64,000 bases of DNA from Dyadobacter beijingensis DSM 21582 (GTDB taxonomy: Bacteria > Bacteroidota > Bacteroidia > Cytophagales > Spirosomataceae). A model generated the notes under the pieces. The model was not told the DNA's origin and ran no database searches. It saw only the letters and a program-made list of their open reading frames with translations. A program made the position numbers and the translations under genes. The stretch covers positions 783,176-847,175 of the forward strand of contig NZ_KB907787.1 of assembly GCF_000382205.1 (NCBI RefSeq), read 5' to 3'. Below are positions 1-8,882 of the stretch, in pieces. How positions within the stretch are numbered: the first letter of the stretch is position 1; every line of letters begins with the position of its first letter.

Positions 1-409
1 AAAGGCGATGGAGAAAGCTGTAATAGTCGGGCAGCGTGACTTCTCCATTGCTAACGGGCAACAGTTGTACGGACTCCCTGATAACTTTGGGTATCCGGGT
101 GATTTCGTATTGCGGCGCGGCCTGGGAGACCAGCGTCAGGAAACGGTAAGTGGAATGCCGGTGGCTGAGCAGGTCGGAAATAGCTTCTTTCCATTCGGAC
201 TCATCGGCACGGACGACCGTCTCGTTTTTGCAGATCGTATCGTCGATTAACACAATTGCACCCGTCCCCGCTTTTTCCTCGATTTCGTAGGGAGAGAAAG
301 CCTCAGTTCCGACATCGATCTTGCACGCAACGGCCCTCCGCTGCCCGATAAGCAGCGAAACGGCAAATTGTGCAAGCCAGAAAAACAATACAAAAGTTCG
401 TTTTGTCAT
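1..409 (-). CDS. Exported protein of unknown function, 5' part only
   Basis: An open frame starts at an ATG (complement of 407-409) and runs without a stop off the left edge, giving 136 residues of a longer protein. Residues 1-28 begin MTKR and continue with a hydrophobic stretch (FVLFFWLAQFAVSLLIG), which looks like a signal peptide, so the protein is probably exported. The mature part is mixed alpha/beta in character with two cysteines, and I recognise no domain. A consensus promoter about 100 bp upstream on the same strand supports the call. The plus-strand frame at 8-250 is the shadow of this gene. Confidence 0.7.
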   Translation of the reverse strand, partial: MTKRTFVLFFWLAQFAVSLLIGQRRAVACKIDVGTEAFSPYEIEEKAGTGAIVLIDDTICKNETVVRADESEWKEAISDLLSHRHSTYRFLTLVSQAAPQYEITRIPKVIRESVQLLPVSNGEVTLPDYYSFLHRL

Positions 410-764
410 GATGCTGATTCAGATCAGTTCATTGAAAAATTCATACTTTTATAATGAATTCAAGAATGATTGGAACTATTGGAACGGAATTGTGATACAA
501 TAAGGCAATAGTTCAAATATAACGTTTCAAATGTAGATTGCAAATTTTAATGAATGTTAATGAAGGTTAACGCACGGTATATCGTTGGTTTTGAATAACC
601 ATTGTACCGGTTGTATCAATAATCAGGCCTATCGTCTTCTGTATTTCTCCGATAATACATCCGGCCGTCCAGTTCGGAACTTGATGCGGAAAAGTGCCAA
701 AGCTTTGTCAGTAAACGTGTATATTTAGCCTGTTGTCTCTTTCCGGACATGAATACCCGCCGCC
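410..764. other. AT-rich intergenic region between divergent genes
   Basis: This gap of about 355 bp separates the minus-strand exported protein from the plus-strand acetyltransferase fusion. The left half is AT-rich and holds the promoter at 514-544. The right half has no clear -33/-7 pair for the plus-strand gene; TATATTTA at 720-727 is only a partial -7 match. I see no RNA gene or repeat in it. Confidence 0.5.
514..544 (-). promoter_or_regulatory. Bacteroidota-type promoter for the exported protein at 1-409
   Basis: Read on the minus strand, TTTG (544-541) is followed after exactly 19 bases by TATATTTG (521-514). This matches the Bacteroidota housekeeping consensus of -33 TTTG and -7 TAnnTTTG. 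Transcription would start near 507, leaving a leader of about 100 bases. A second -7-like TACATTTG lies at 535-528 but has no -33 partner. Confidence 0.65.
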
Positions 765-1805
765 ATGCCGATTACACCCATTTATACCGAACATTTTGTG
801 CTGACAAAGATGACGGCCGCCGATGGTGACAAGTATTACAGGCTGAGCAACAATGATAAGGTGATGAAATATGTGACCGGCTACTCGCTCACACGCGAGG
901 AGTCCGACAGGATGCTGGCCGGGTTCCTGGAAGAGTACGGGATGGATACCTACCTGGGCAGGTACCTGATCGAAGACCGGCATTCGGGGGAGCTGATCGG
1001 TGCTGCGAAGCTCGACAAAGTGGGTAAGGCAATCGAAATCGGTTACCGGGTGATGGAGGAGTTCTGGGGCAAAGGGGTTGCGACTGAAATCGCAAGCGGG
1101 CTGATCCGTTTTTCCAGGGAGGTGCTCAGGGCAAGGGATGTTATCGCATTTGTGAATGTTAATAACGCGGCGTCCATTCGGGTGCTGGAAAAAGCCGGTA
1201 TGATCAATACCGAGCGTATTGAGGATCTTGATGAAGTCAAGTACAGGTTTAATTATTCACCCAAAAGCAATTCCCGTATGAAAAAAGTGCTCTACATTAT
1301 CCTTGGACTGATTGCCGTCGTCCTTATTGCAGCATTCCTGTTGCCCAAAGAATACGCCGTCGAGCGAGAGATCGTTGTCAACAAGCCGAACGCGGAAGTT
1401 TTTAACTACATCAAATCCCTCGAAAAGCAGAACGAATGGAGCGTATGGGGCCGGCGTGACCCGAATATGAAGAAGAGTTTCTCGGGCACGGACGGCACGG
1501 TCGGCTTCGTGTCCAAATGGGAAGGAAACGACGAAGTAGGTTCCGGTGAGCAGGAGATTACGAAAATCGAGGAAGGCAAGCGCGTGGATACCCAGCTGCG
1601 TTTCCTCAAACCGATCGAAAGTACGAGCGATGCCTACATGACTACCGAGGCGATCGACTCCACCTCGACGCGGGTGCGCTGGGGCTTCAACGGCAAAATG
1701 CCTATTCCAATGAACCTGATGCTTGTTTTTATGGATATGAACGAGGCGATCGGTAAGGATTTTCAGGAAGGACTGGCTAATTTGAAGACCAATCTCGAAA
1801 AATAA
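765..1805 (+). CDS. GNAT acetyltransferase fused to a membrane-anchored SRPBCC domain
   Basis: The 346-residue product carries two domains normally found on separate proteins. Residues 1-165 form a GNAT N-acetyltransferase of the RimJ/RimL type, with the acetyl-CoA region around EEFWGKGVATE and the C-terminal NNAASIRVLEKAGM. Residues 172-192 start with Met (ATG at 1278) and form a hydrophobic segment. Residues 195-346 resemble a polyketide-cyclase/START-like SRPBCC domain, beginning EYAVEREIVVNKP as in stand-alone family members. The sequence from residue 172 looks like a complete SRPBCC protein, so the frame may be a gene fusion by loss of a stop codon, or the second part may also start independently at 1278. 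Substrates are unknown. The ATG at 765 is the first reasonable start. Confidence 0.75.
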   Translation: MPITPIYTEHFVLTKMTAADGDKYYRLSNNDKVMKYVTGYSLTREESDRMLAGFLEEYGMDTYLGRYLIEDRHSGELIGAAKLDKVGKAIEIGYRVMEEFWGKGVATEIASGLIRFSREVLRARDVIAFVNVNNAASIRVLEKAGMINTERIEDLDEVKYRFNYSPKSNSRMKKVLYIILGLIAVVLIAAFLLPKEYAVEREIVVNKPNAEVFNYIKSLEKQNEWSVWGRRDPNMKKSFSGTDGTVGFVSKWEGNDEVGSGEQEITKIEEGKRVDTQLRFLKPIESTSDAYMTTEAIDSTSTRVRWGFNGKMPIPMNLMLVFMDMNEAIGKDFQEGLANLKTNLEK

Positions 1806-1858
1806 CGCATGACCGGCATTCCGGGCGGCACCTCCCGGAATGCCCAACTATATTACCC

Positions 1859-2479
1859 ATGAACCATACCGACCCACGGGTTGACGCGTACATTGTCAAA
1901 TCCGCCTCATTTGCCATTCCCATACTCGAATACCTGCGCGCGCTCGTGCACGGGACATGCCCGGAAGCGAAGGAAACGATCAAGTGGGGTTTCCCGAATT
2001 TCGAATACAAAGGCAGCATATTGTGCAGCATGGCGTCGTTCAAGCAGCATTGTGCATTCGGCTTCTGGCTAGAATCGCGGTTGAGCGACCCGCACCAGTT
2101 GCTGGCCGTGAACGGAGATCGGGTAGGAATGGGCAGCCTGGGTAAAATAAGCAGTATGGAGGACCTTCCTGCCGAAGCGTATTTGAAAGGCTTTATCCTC
2201 GAAGCCATGCGCCTGATCGACAGCGGCGTGAAAATGAAGAAGGAAGACAAACCCAAAGAAGTTAAAGAACTGACGATCCCGGCCTACGTAACCGAAGCTC
2301 TGGCGGGAAATACGGCGGCAAAACAGGTTTTCGACGATTTCAGTTATTCCAATAAAAAAGAATATGTCGAATGGTTTGAAGAAGCCAAAACGGCAGCGAC
2401 GCGGGAGAAAAGGGTCAACCAGGCGCTGGAATGGATGGCGGAAGGAAAGCCGCGAAACTGGAAGTATATGAAGGGTTAA
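1859..2479 (+). CDS. YdeI/OmpD-associated family protein with DUF1801 domain
   Basis: The 206-residue protein has an N-terminal DUF1801 (YdhG-like) domain at about residues 15-115, with the typical ETIKWGFPNFEYKG stretch. A C-terminal YdeI/OmpD-associated helical region (about 135-206) contains the family ending with AKTAATREKRVNQALEWM. Members are small cytoplasmic proteins, some linked to iron or bacteriocin resistance, but the biochemical role is not established. It follows the acetyltransferase fusion after 53 bp on the same strand and may be cotranscribed. Family assignment is firm; function is not. Confidence 0.8.
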   Translation: MNHTDPRVDAYIVKSASFAIPILEYLRALVHGTCPEAKETIKWGFPNFEYKGSILCSMASFKQHCAFGFWLESRLSDPHQLLAVNGDRVGMGSLGKISSMEDLPAEAYLKGFILEAMRLIDSGVKMKKEDKPKEVKELTIPAYVTEALAGNTAAKQVFDDFSYSNKKEYVEWFEEAKTAATREKRVNQALEWMAEGKPRNWKYMKG

Positions 2480-2523
2480 GGTATTAAATAGCAGATATAC
2501 CCGCTCAAAAAAGACAATTTGTT

Positions 2524-2531
2524 TACCTTTG
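2524..2531 (+). promoter_or_regulatory. Possible -7 element upstream of the epimerase gene
   Basis: TACCTTTG matches TAnnTTTG and lies about 90 bp before the epimerase start at 2622. No TTTG stands at the right distance upstream, and a hairpin (2560-2591) lies between it and the gene, so the assignment is weak. Confidence 0.3.
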
Positions 2532-2559
2532 GGTAGCTCCCAACGGGCTTTTTAATAAT

Positions 2560-2600
2560 TTGCGCTTCCTAATCTTTCCCGAAAAGCGCAATTTTGTTTT
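2560..2600 (+). terminator. Hairpin followed by T-rich tract
   Basis: TTGCGCTT (2560-2567) pairs with AAGCGCAA (2584-2591) across a 16-base loop and is followed by TTTTGTTTTG. It could end transcription of the DUF1801 gene or act as a leader hairpin for the epimerase gene that starts 30 bp later. Confidence 0.4.
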
Positions 2601-2621
2601 GTTACACACTAAACGCAATCT

Positions 2622-3677
2622 ATGAATCCAATCATCAGAGAAGACATTGAGAAAATCATCGAAAACAGCCAGTTCTGGGGCCGCTTCAAAAACAAAGTCA
2701 TTCTGATATCCGGTGCAAACGGTTTTTTGCCAGCCTACCTTGTCGATGTGCTGGTTCATCTCAACGAAGTCTTCGAAGGCCACAATACCAAAGTGATCGG
2801 CCTCGTCAGGAACCGCGAACGGGCCGCTGCCAGGCTCGGGCATCTCTTTTCAAATCCCCATTTCCAATTGATCGAACAGGACGTCAGTGACCCGCTGACG
2901 GTGGCCGGTCCCGTCGATTTTATCATCCACGCAGCCAGCCAGGCCAGTCCCAAGTATTACGGGGTCGACCCGGTAGGTACATTGAATGCCAATGTGCTGG
3001 GGACGATCAATTTGCTCAATCTGGCGCGTGAAAAGGAATGCGAGTCGTTTCTGTATTTCAGTTCGAGCGAAGTGTACGGGCAGGTGGAGGAAGAAAGGCT
3101 GCCGATCAACGAGCTGACTTTCGGTTACCTGAACCCCGCGAGCGTGCGGGCGTGCTATGGCGAGAGCAAGCGCATGGGCGAGAACCTTTGCGTGAGCTAC
3201 GCGCACCAGTACGGCGTGAAGGCCAAAATCGTACGGCCTTTTCACACGTACGGACCTGGCATGCAGCTCAACGACGGCCGCGTGTTTGCCGATTTTGTCA
3301 ATAATGTTGTCAGTAAGAACGACATCGTGCTGAACAGCGACGGGTCGAGCCGGAGGAATTTCTGCTACCTGGCCGATGCCGCCACCGGCTTTCTCACGGT
3401 TTTATTGAATGGGGAGAACGCGGAGGCTTATAATGTGGCCAATGCGCGGGAGGAATACAGCATTCTGGAACTGGCCAGGACCATTGTGGCGCTGAAACCG
3501 GAGTTGGGACTGAAAGTGACGGTCAACATCCCCGAGCAGCCGAATATCAATTACGTGAAAAGCGTGGTTTCGAGAGGAACGCCCGATATTTCCAAGATCA
3601 ACGGAATAGGATGGGACCCGGCAACGACCGTTCCGGAAGGGTTTTTGAGAACTATCAACAGTTTTAATACACATTAA
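2622..3677 (+). CDS. NAD-dependent epimerase/dehydratase (extended SDR, nucleotide-sugar type)
   Basis: The 351-residue protein is an extended short-chain dehydrogenase. The Rossmann motif SGANGF sits at residues 30-35, with FSSSEVYG at about 146-153 and the catalytic YGESK at 179-183 (Tyr179, Lys183). The closest families are UDP-glucuronate decarboxylase and dTDP-glucose dehydratase-like enzymes, which modify nucleotide sugars for surface polysaccharides. The substrate cannot be read from the sequence. The stop is 5 bp before the start of the FkbM methyltransferase, so the two are surely cotranscribed and probably act on the same glycan. Confidence 0.85.
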   Translation: MNPIIREDIEKIIENSQFWGRFKNKVILISGANGFLPAYLVDVLVHLNEVFEGHNTKVIGLVRNRERAAARLGHLFSNPHFQLIEQDVSDPLTVAGPVDFIIHAASQASPKYYGVDPVGTLNANVLGTINLLNLAREKECESFLYFSSSEVYGQVEEERLPINELTFGYLNPASVRACYGESKRMGENLCVSYAHQYGVKAKIVRPFHTYGPGMQLNDGRVFADFVNNVVSKNDIVLNSDGSSRRNFCYLADAATGFLTVLLNGENAEAYNVANAREEYSILELARTIVALKPELGLKVTVNIPEQPNINYVKSVVSRGTPDISKINGIGWDPATTVPEGFLRTINSFNTH

Positions 3678-3682
3678 TCAAG

Positions 3683-4621
3683 ATGAGCATTCAATCGTAT
3701 AAGGACAAGTATAAAAACGGGGAAATCACCAAGCACCAGCTGATCGACGAGCTGTACGCGAAATTCCATTCCATACTGTTCGACTACTCACAGGTATTGA
3801 AGGATACCGAATACGACAAAATTGAAATCACGGACGGTAAAGTGCATTTCGTGACGAAGGAAACCAACTTCCACGACGGCGGTATCCGGCTTTTGGTGGA
3901 CCAGCACGACAAGAACACCATTCCGCTGATGTCTTTCGATTTCAACGTACTCGAACCGAACGACTCAGAGATCATCTTCAAAATGGTGAAGGAGGGGGAT
4001 GTCGTTTTCGATATCGGCGCGAACATCGGCTGGTACTCGATCCATTTGGCTAAAAAGGTCGGTAACGGGCACATTCACTCTTTCGAGCCGATCCCTGCCA
4101 CATTCGCACAGCTAAGCCAGAACCTTGCGCTGAACGGTTTTGAGAATGTTTCCATCAATAATGTAGCATTGTCGGAAACGCCGCAGGTTTTGAAATTCTT
4201 TTTCTCCCCACAATATTCGGCGGCGGCATCGGCGCGCAACATCACCGGCTCGGCGGAAATGATCGAAATGGAATGTCAGGCGATCACGCTCGATCAATAT
4301 GTGCAGGAAAACAATGTGACAAAGCTCGATTTTATCAAATGCGACGTCGAGGGGGCGGAATATTTCGTGTATAAAGGCGGGCTGAAAACGCTGGCGGACC
4401 TGAAACCGATCGTTTTCACGGAAATGCTGCGCAAATGGGCGGCCAAATTCGATTACCACCCGAACGATATCATCAAGCTCTTCAAGGACCTCGGTTACCT
4501 GTGTTTCTATTCCGACAATGGCAAGCTCATTGAAATAACCGAAGTGACCGAAACGACGCTCCCGACGAACTATCTTTTCCTCCACCAGGAGAAACACGCC
4601 GGCATTATCGCCGGAGTTTAG
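3683..4621 (+). CDS. FkbM-family SAM-dependent methyltransferase
   Basis: The 312-residue protein has the class I methyltransferase signature DIGANIGWYS at residues 110-119, then HSFEP, and the FkbM-type motif FIKCDVEGAE. FkbM members O-methylate sugars or polyketides. Next to a nucleotide-sugar epimerase, methylation of a glycan is the likeliest role. The first 70 residues are an extra N-terminal part without recognised motifs. An ideal bidirectional terminator follows the stop. Confidence 0.85.
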   Translation: MSIQSYKDKYKNGEITKHQLIDELYAKFHSILFDYSQVLKDTEYDKIEITDGKVHFVTKETNFHDGGIRLLVDQHDKNTIPLMSFDFNVLEPNDSEIIFKMVKEGDVVFDIGANIGWYSIHLAKKVGNGHIHSFEPIPATFAQLSQNLALNGFENVSINNVALSETPQVLKFFFSPQYSAAASARNITGSAEMIEMECQAITLDQYVQENNVTKLDFIKCDVEGAEYFVYKGGLKTLADLKPIVFTEMLRKWAAKFDYHPNDIIKLFKDLGYLCFYSDNGKLIEITEVTETTLPTNYLFLHQEKHAGIIAGV

Positions 4622-4639
4622 CGGTTGAAAGCCATAAAA

Positions 4640-4663
4640 AAATCCCGGATCGATCCGGGATTT
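4640..4663. terminator. Bidirectional rho-independent terminator
   Basis: AAATCCCGGATC and GATCCGGGATTT form a perfect 24-base palindrome flanked by A-tracts on the left and T-tracts on the right. It sits between the converging FkbM gene and the HmuY gene and should stop transcription from both sides. Confidence 0.85.
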
Positions 4664-4689
4664 TTGCTTTTCAGGCTCGAATGGAAAGT

Positions 4690-5271
4690 TTAAAACTTCC
4701 CATCCGCTCCCGCAATCGTGTATCTGAAAGTGTAGTAGCTCGATTCTTCCGTCGGCACATCTTCCGGCGCGCCTTTGTAGTAGCTGATAATTTCCAGTTT
4801 AGCCACTTTGCCGTTCGCTGTCTTGACGAGTAACGTCCGTCCGGGGATAGGCAGGATCGCATGTACGCTCATGTCGTACTTGTACCACGAATTGCCGCTT
4901 CCGCCGGGAATCGCAAAGCCTGCGTCGCCGTCGGTTTTGAAGCCGTCTTTCGGAGCGTCGCTGACCTGGTCGAATGGTTTTTCCAAAACGATGGCGCCGC
5001 CTTCACCCGGGCCGCTCGTGCCATTGTTGGTAGCAATAGTGGTTTTGCTGAATGCAATGTCCCAGTTCTTCGTTTTGGCGTCTGCCTCCGGTACTTCCTT
5101 CCCCGTGGCGAGGCTGAAATAAATGTAAGATTTGGTATTCGCATTCAGGTCTTTGATGACCGTGATCTCCGGCCTCGCAGTTTCCATAACGGATGTAATG
5201 TTGGCCGGTTGGCGGGTCATTTCAGGCATCGCGAGGGCAAATGCCGAGATCATGATTGATTTCAATAACAT
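4690..5271 (-). CDS. HmuY-family haem-binding protein
   Basis: The 193-residue product matches the HmuY family: YFSLATGKEV followed by the hallmark NWDIAFS, a Gly-rich GPGEGGAIVL segment, and the C-terminal HAILPIPGRTLLVKT with LEIISYYKG. HmuY proteins are exported and capture haem for the partner TonB receptor. The N-terminus is a short hydrophobic signal (ISAFALAMP) without a lipobox cysteine. It is the last gene of the minus-strand operon behind the receptor and a double HmuY-like lipoprotein, 77 bp after the latter. Confidence 0.85.
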   Translation of the reverse strand: MLLKSIMISAFALAMPEMTRQPANITSVMETARPEITVIKDLNANTKSYIYFSLATGKEVPEADAKTKNWDIAFSKTTIATNNGTSGPGEGGAIVLEKPFDQVSDAPKDGFKTDGDAGFAIPGGSGNSWYKYDMSVHAILPIPGRTLLVKTANGKVAKLEIISYYKGAPEDVPTEESSYYTFRYTIAGADGKF

Positions 5272-5348
5272 ATTTCAGCGTATTTAACTCAAACAGCCGC
5301 CGGGAACATGGCATCGGCCGGCAGCTGATTTGAATGGATGTTCTACTA

Positions 5349-6746
5349 TTATGCGCCCTTCCTGACGAGCTTGTATTCCAGTTTCGGTTTGCCGCGCTCG
5401 CCGCCGTCGCTTGGGTGGAAGCTGATGAAACGCAGCTTGTAAATGTTACCGGCCGGGTCTTTGATGAGGTAGTACCGGTCGGTTTTAACACCCACGGTTC
5501 CGCCCGAAGTTACCCGCCATTTCGAACCGATCGCGTCGGCTGCTTTGCTGAATGTGACGCCGGTGAGGTTAGTTTCAGCAAATGCGTCGTAAGTAGCTGT
5601 GGTAGTGAGTACTTCGGCTGCTTCTACGCCGGCAAGGCTGTTGGTGAATACGAGGTCGGAGAAGCCGTAGGGAAGCACTACGCCGGGGCCTGCCGCGGTG
5701 AAGTACATGCTGTAACCCCATTTCAGGTCCCAACGATCTTTCGCGGGTTCCACATCCACGTTAGCACCTTTTTCCAGCGAAACGAATTCGAAGTTGTAAG
5801 CTGCATCTTTGGTAATGTCGAGCGTTTTGAATGTCGTATCGTTCACTTTTGCATATTGCAGCGTGTAGCCGGCGCCTTTGCGGAGCACGCGGATTTTGTA
5901 CAAATCGGTGGCTGCCAGTACCGCGCCGCTTCCACCCTTACGGTTCAGGATGTACACTTTGTTGTCGGCATCGGTAGCTGAAACGGCCGCGATCACCGTT
6001 TTGGTAATATCGCCCGCCGCATCGTCCACGAGGGCCAGTTTACCAGCGCCCTGGCCTACCGCGAGTGAGTCGGCTTTGAAGTCCTTGTCGGAAACGGCGT
6101 TGAGATCCGTCTTATTGATTGCCAATGCAGAAGCGCCATTGGTACCGTTGATCGTCACGCGGAAATCGGCGCCGTTGTAGAATCCAAGATCCCAGCTGTC
6201 ACGCAAAACGGGCGTCTGCACATTGCTGCTCAGGTCGAGAAATACCGAATTGCCCGCGCTGCTTCCCGCCTCGCTGCCGGCAATGCCGTTCAGCTGGATG
6301 CTGGTACCGTCGGAAATGATCGCTTTGAAGCTCAGTTTCAGGCCCGAATTGGTCCCTACCAGGACAGGGCTCGCTACCGAAGCGATTTTGAAAGCAATGC
6401 TCTCGTCGCCATCCAGCAGTACGCCCGCCTTTTTGGCAACTTTGAATGAAACGGACGACTGCCCGGCCGGTACCGACAAAGCGATGGTATTGTTTGCCGC
6501 AGCCGGTGTAGTAGTGAATTCAGTTCCGTAGGTCAGTTGGGTAGGGGTCAGCGATACGGAAATGGCTGTCGCCGCATCCGCCGCCCTCGAAAGCGCGATC
6601 CTGATTTCGGTTTCTTCACCTTCAAAACCCTTTTCGGTGCTCTCGAAAGCCGCCAGGTTATCCGGTAGTGGTGGTTCGTCGTCGCTACATGCATTGAATG
6701 TTCCCAGGAAAGCAACCAGTAGTAGTGACCGGACTATTTTCTTCAT
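5349..6746 (-). CDS. Lipoprotein with a beta-sandwich domain and two HmuY-like units
   Basis: The 465-residue precursor has a type II signal peptide with lipobox FNAC (Cys20). Residues of about 28-145 form a Calx-beta-like sandwich. Two HmuY-like units then follow: one around FLDLSSN...RDSWDLGFYNG (about 165-295) and one around YNFEFVSLEKG...DRWDLKWGYSMY to the end (about 310-465). HmuY proteins normally carry a single unit. The gene lies between the TonB receptor (35 bp upstream) and the ordinary HmuY gene, so a role as a surface haem-capturing lipoprotein is likely. The two-unit reading is mine and is based on the repeated W-D-L/I pattern. Confidence 0.75.
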   Translation of the reverse strand: MKKIVRSLLLVAFLGTFNACSDDEPPLPDNLAAFESTEKGFEGEETEIRIALSRAADAATAISVSLTPTQLTYGTEFTTTPAAANNTIALSVPAGQSSVSFKVAKKAGVLLDGDESIAFKIASVASPVLVGTNSGLKLSFKAIISDGTSIQLNGIAGSEAGSSAGNSVFLDLSSNVQTPVLRDSWDLGFYNGADFRVTINGTNGASALAINKTDLNAVSDKDFKADSLAVGQGAGKLALVDDAAGDITKTVIAAVSATDADNKVYILNRKGGSGAVLAATDLYKIRVLRKGAGYTLQYAKVNDTTFKTLDITKDAAYNFEFVSLEKGANVDVEPAKDRWDLKWGYSMYFTAAGPGVVLPYGFSDLVFTNSLAGVEAAEVLTTTATYDAFAETNLTGVTFSKAADAIGSKWRVTSGGTVGVKTDRYYLIKDPAGNIYKLRFISFHPSDGGERGKPKLEYKLVRKGA

Positions 6747-6781
6747 GATTAATTGGAGTTATAATGAAAGGGTATTGATGA

Positions 6782-8872
6782 TTAGTTTTTTGTGAATTGA
6801 AAGCTCAGGCCGAGGAAGTAAGACCGTCCGAACGACATCGGTACTGCGCCGCCGGTGCTGTGCGCCCCGCCCGTGTCAGTAGAGCTGTTTTGCAGACTGG
6901 TGACGTCGAACAGGTTTTTAATGCCGCCCAGCAGATTGAGCTGCTTGCCGAGCGTCTTGCTGAGCGTGAGGTCGGCCATGTGGAAGCCCTCCGTCTCGGC
7001 CAGGTGGACGTTGACCTGATCGGTGGTTTCGTAAACAGGGCGCTTGCCCGAGTATTTATAAAAAAGGTTAATGCTTGCCCCGGCCTTTTTGAAGTTGTAA
7101 AGCAGGTTGGCATTGATTTCGGTTGACCAGACAAACTCCGGCAATGCCCCGAAAGCTTCCGGCGCTTCGGAAAATTCGTTGTACCGGCCAATGTAAGTCG
7201 CACCAACAGTCGCTTGCAGGTTTTTCCAGAAAAACTTGTTGTCCAGCGAGAAACCGGTGGTTTTAAACAAATGGATATTCAGGTAGGTTGTTTGCGTGCG
7301 GTCGTTCGGGTCGATGCCGGTGTCGATCAGGTCGTGGAAAACGTTGTAAAACCCGCCGAGCGTGGAGTTCATGTGCAACCCATCGCGGCTGACGGCCTGC
7401 CATACGAGGAAGGAGTTGAAGCTGTTGGAATACTCCGCTTTCAGGTTCACGTTGCCGTTAATGGAGTGGGAAGCGTCATGAAAATCGAAGTAAAGCTCGC
7501 GCAAGGCCGGCGAGCGGAACCCGCGTGCGTAGCCGAAGCGGAAGTCGAGCGATTTGGTCAATGTGAGCTTGCCGTTCAGGGAAGGGATCACCGGCGGCGC
7601 GTCGTACACCGAATTGCCGAGGAAACGCAGGCCGGGCGTCAGTTTGAAAAACTTCCCGAAACGGATTTCAGGTGCCACAAATAGTGCGTATTCATTGATC
7701 GCAGGTGCGCCGAGAATGCGTGCGCCGGAGGCATTGTTGTTGGAAAAATCAACGCCTGCTAGTAGTGAAAAATGGTCGCTGGCTTTGAAAAAGGCTGTTC
7801 CGCGAAAGAATGCCGTCGTGAAAACGGACTTATCCTGCGAGCCCGGATCGAGCGATAACGTGCGGCGGCCGAGTGAATCTTCGTTGGTACTGAGTGTCCG
7901 GCGCGAATAATCGGTATAGGAGCCTACCGCAGTGATATTCAGTTTGTCATTCAGCCTGATTTCCGATTGCACCTGGTGGAACCAGCGCTTGGTCATGTAA
8001 TCCTTATCGGCTGCTATGCCAGATACCGGGTTGCGGTTGCCGAGGTATTGTATCTTTTCATCGGTGCCGTTGAACCGGTACCAAATGTTCCATTGCTTGC
8101 CCGAAAGGCGCGTTCCGGCCGTGTAGAGCATTTGTTCCTTCGGCATCCAGTCCTTGGCGCGGCCCGTGGAAGCGCCCTGCCAGCCGCCGAAATTATTCCG
8201 GGTCACATTTCCCGACATTTGCAGGCGTTCGTTCTGCCATACCACACCCACTCCCTGGTTATGCGTGCCCTTTTTGGTGAGCGCATCGTACTCATCGCCG
8301 GCCGTTTCTTCCTGCACACGCGCGTTCACGGTCAGTGAAGAGCCGCTCTGGGAAGAGCCGCTCTGGCCTTTTTTCGTGATAATGTTGATTACCCCGGCCA
8401 ATGCGTCGGTCCCGTACATGACGGACATCGGTCCCTCCACGATCTCGATTTTTTCGATTGTATTGATGTCGATCTGTGCGAGGCTCTCACGCGTACTGCC
8501 GCGGTCCACCATCGGGATGCCGTCCAGCAGGATCTTGACGCCCTGGCCCGACATGCCCATGAGCTGTATGTCGCTGGTACCCAGCGTAAGGTCGTTTGAA
8601 AAGCGGATTCCGAGTTCGGTATTGAGGATCGTTTGCAGGTTTGTCGCGCCGCGCAGACGAATGCGTTCGCTGTCGATCGTGCGCACCTGATACACCGAAT
8701 TACGCAGCGATTGCGGCTCCGATTGACCGGTGATGACCACCTCGTTCAGTGTGAGCGTCGTATCCGCGCGCCGAGGATTATCGGCCTTTGGTGCGAAAAT
8801 GCCGCTGCCTTCCTGCGCCATTACGGCATTGATACCGAGTAGTATGAATGAGAAGATAAAAGTATTTCTCAC
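6782..8872 (-). CDS. TonB-dependent haem receptor, HmuR type
   Basis: The 696-residue outer-membrane receptor has a signal peptide ending near MAQ (residues 18-20), a TonB-box-like TLTLNEVVITG, and a plug domain (about 45-165) with GVKILLDGIPM and MYGTDALAGVINI. A 22-strand beta-barrel ends at LGLSFQF with a terminal aromatic residue as expected. The downstream HmuY genes make haem the probable ligand. The start codon is GTG; no ATG in frame gives a signal peptide. The promoter region carries tandem 16-bp repeats that probably bind an iron- or metal-responsive repressor. Confidence 0.85.
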   Translation of the reverse strand: MRNTFIFSFILLGINAVMAQEGSGIFAPKADNPRRADTTLTLNEVVITGQSEPQSLRNSVYQVRTIDSERIRLRGATNLQTILNTELGIRFSNDLTLGTSDIQLMGMSGQGVKILLDGIPMVDRGSTRESLAQIDINTIEKIEIVEGPMSVMYGTDALAGVINIITKKGQSGSSQSGSSLTVNARVQEETAGDEYDALTKKGTHNQGVGVVWQNERLQMSGNVTRNNFGGWQGASTGRAKDWMPKEQMLYTAGTRLSGKQWNIWYRFNGTDEKIQYLGNRNPVSGIAADKDYMTKRWFHQVQSEIRLNDKLNITAVGSYTDYSRRTLSTNEDSLGRRTLSLDPGSQDKSVFTTAFFRGTAFFKASDHFSLLAGVDFSNNNASGARILGAPAINEYALFVAPEIRFGKFFKLTPGLRFLGNSVYDAPPVIPSLNGKLTLTKSLDFRFGYARGFRSPALRELYFDFHDASHSINGNVNLKAEYSNSFNSFLVWQAVSRDGLHMNSTLGGFYNVFHDLIDTGIDPNDRTQTTYLNIHLFKTTGFSLDNKFFWKNLQATVGATYIGRYNEFSEAPEAFGALPEFVWSTEINANLLYNFKKAGASINLFYKYSGKRPVYETTDQVNVHLAETEGFHMADLTLSKTLGKQLNLLGGIKNLFDVTSLQNSSTDTGGAHSTGGAVPMSFGRSYFLGLSFQFTKN

Positions 8873-8882
8873 AGAGAATTTA

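Noticed and set aside
8..250. Plus-strand 80-residue frame at the left edge
   Set aside because: The opposite strand carries an open frame with signal peptide and consensus promoter running off the edge, which explains this sequence better.
720..727. TATATTTA as promoter of the GNAT fusion
   Set aside because: The last base is wrong and the TTTG at 704-707 is too close to be its -33 partner.
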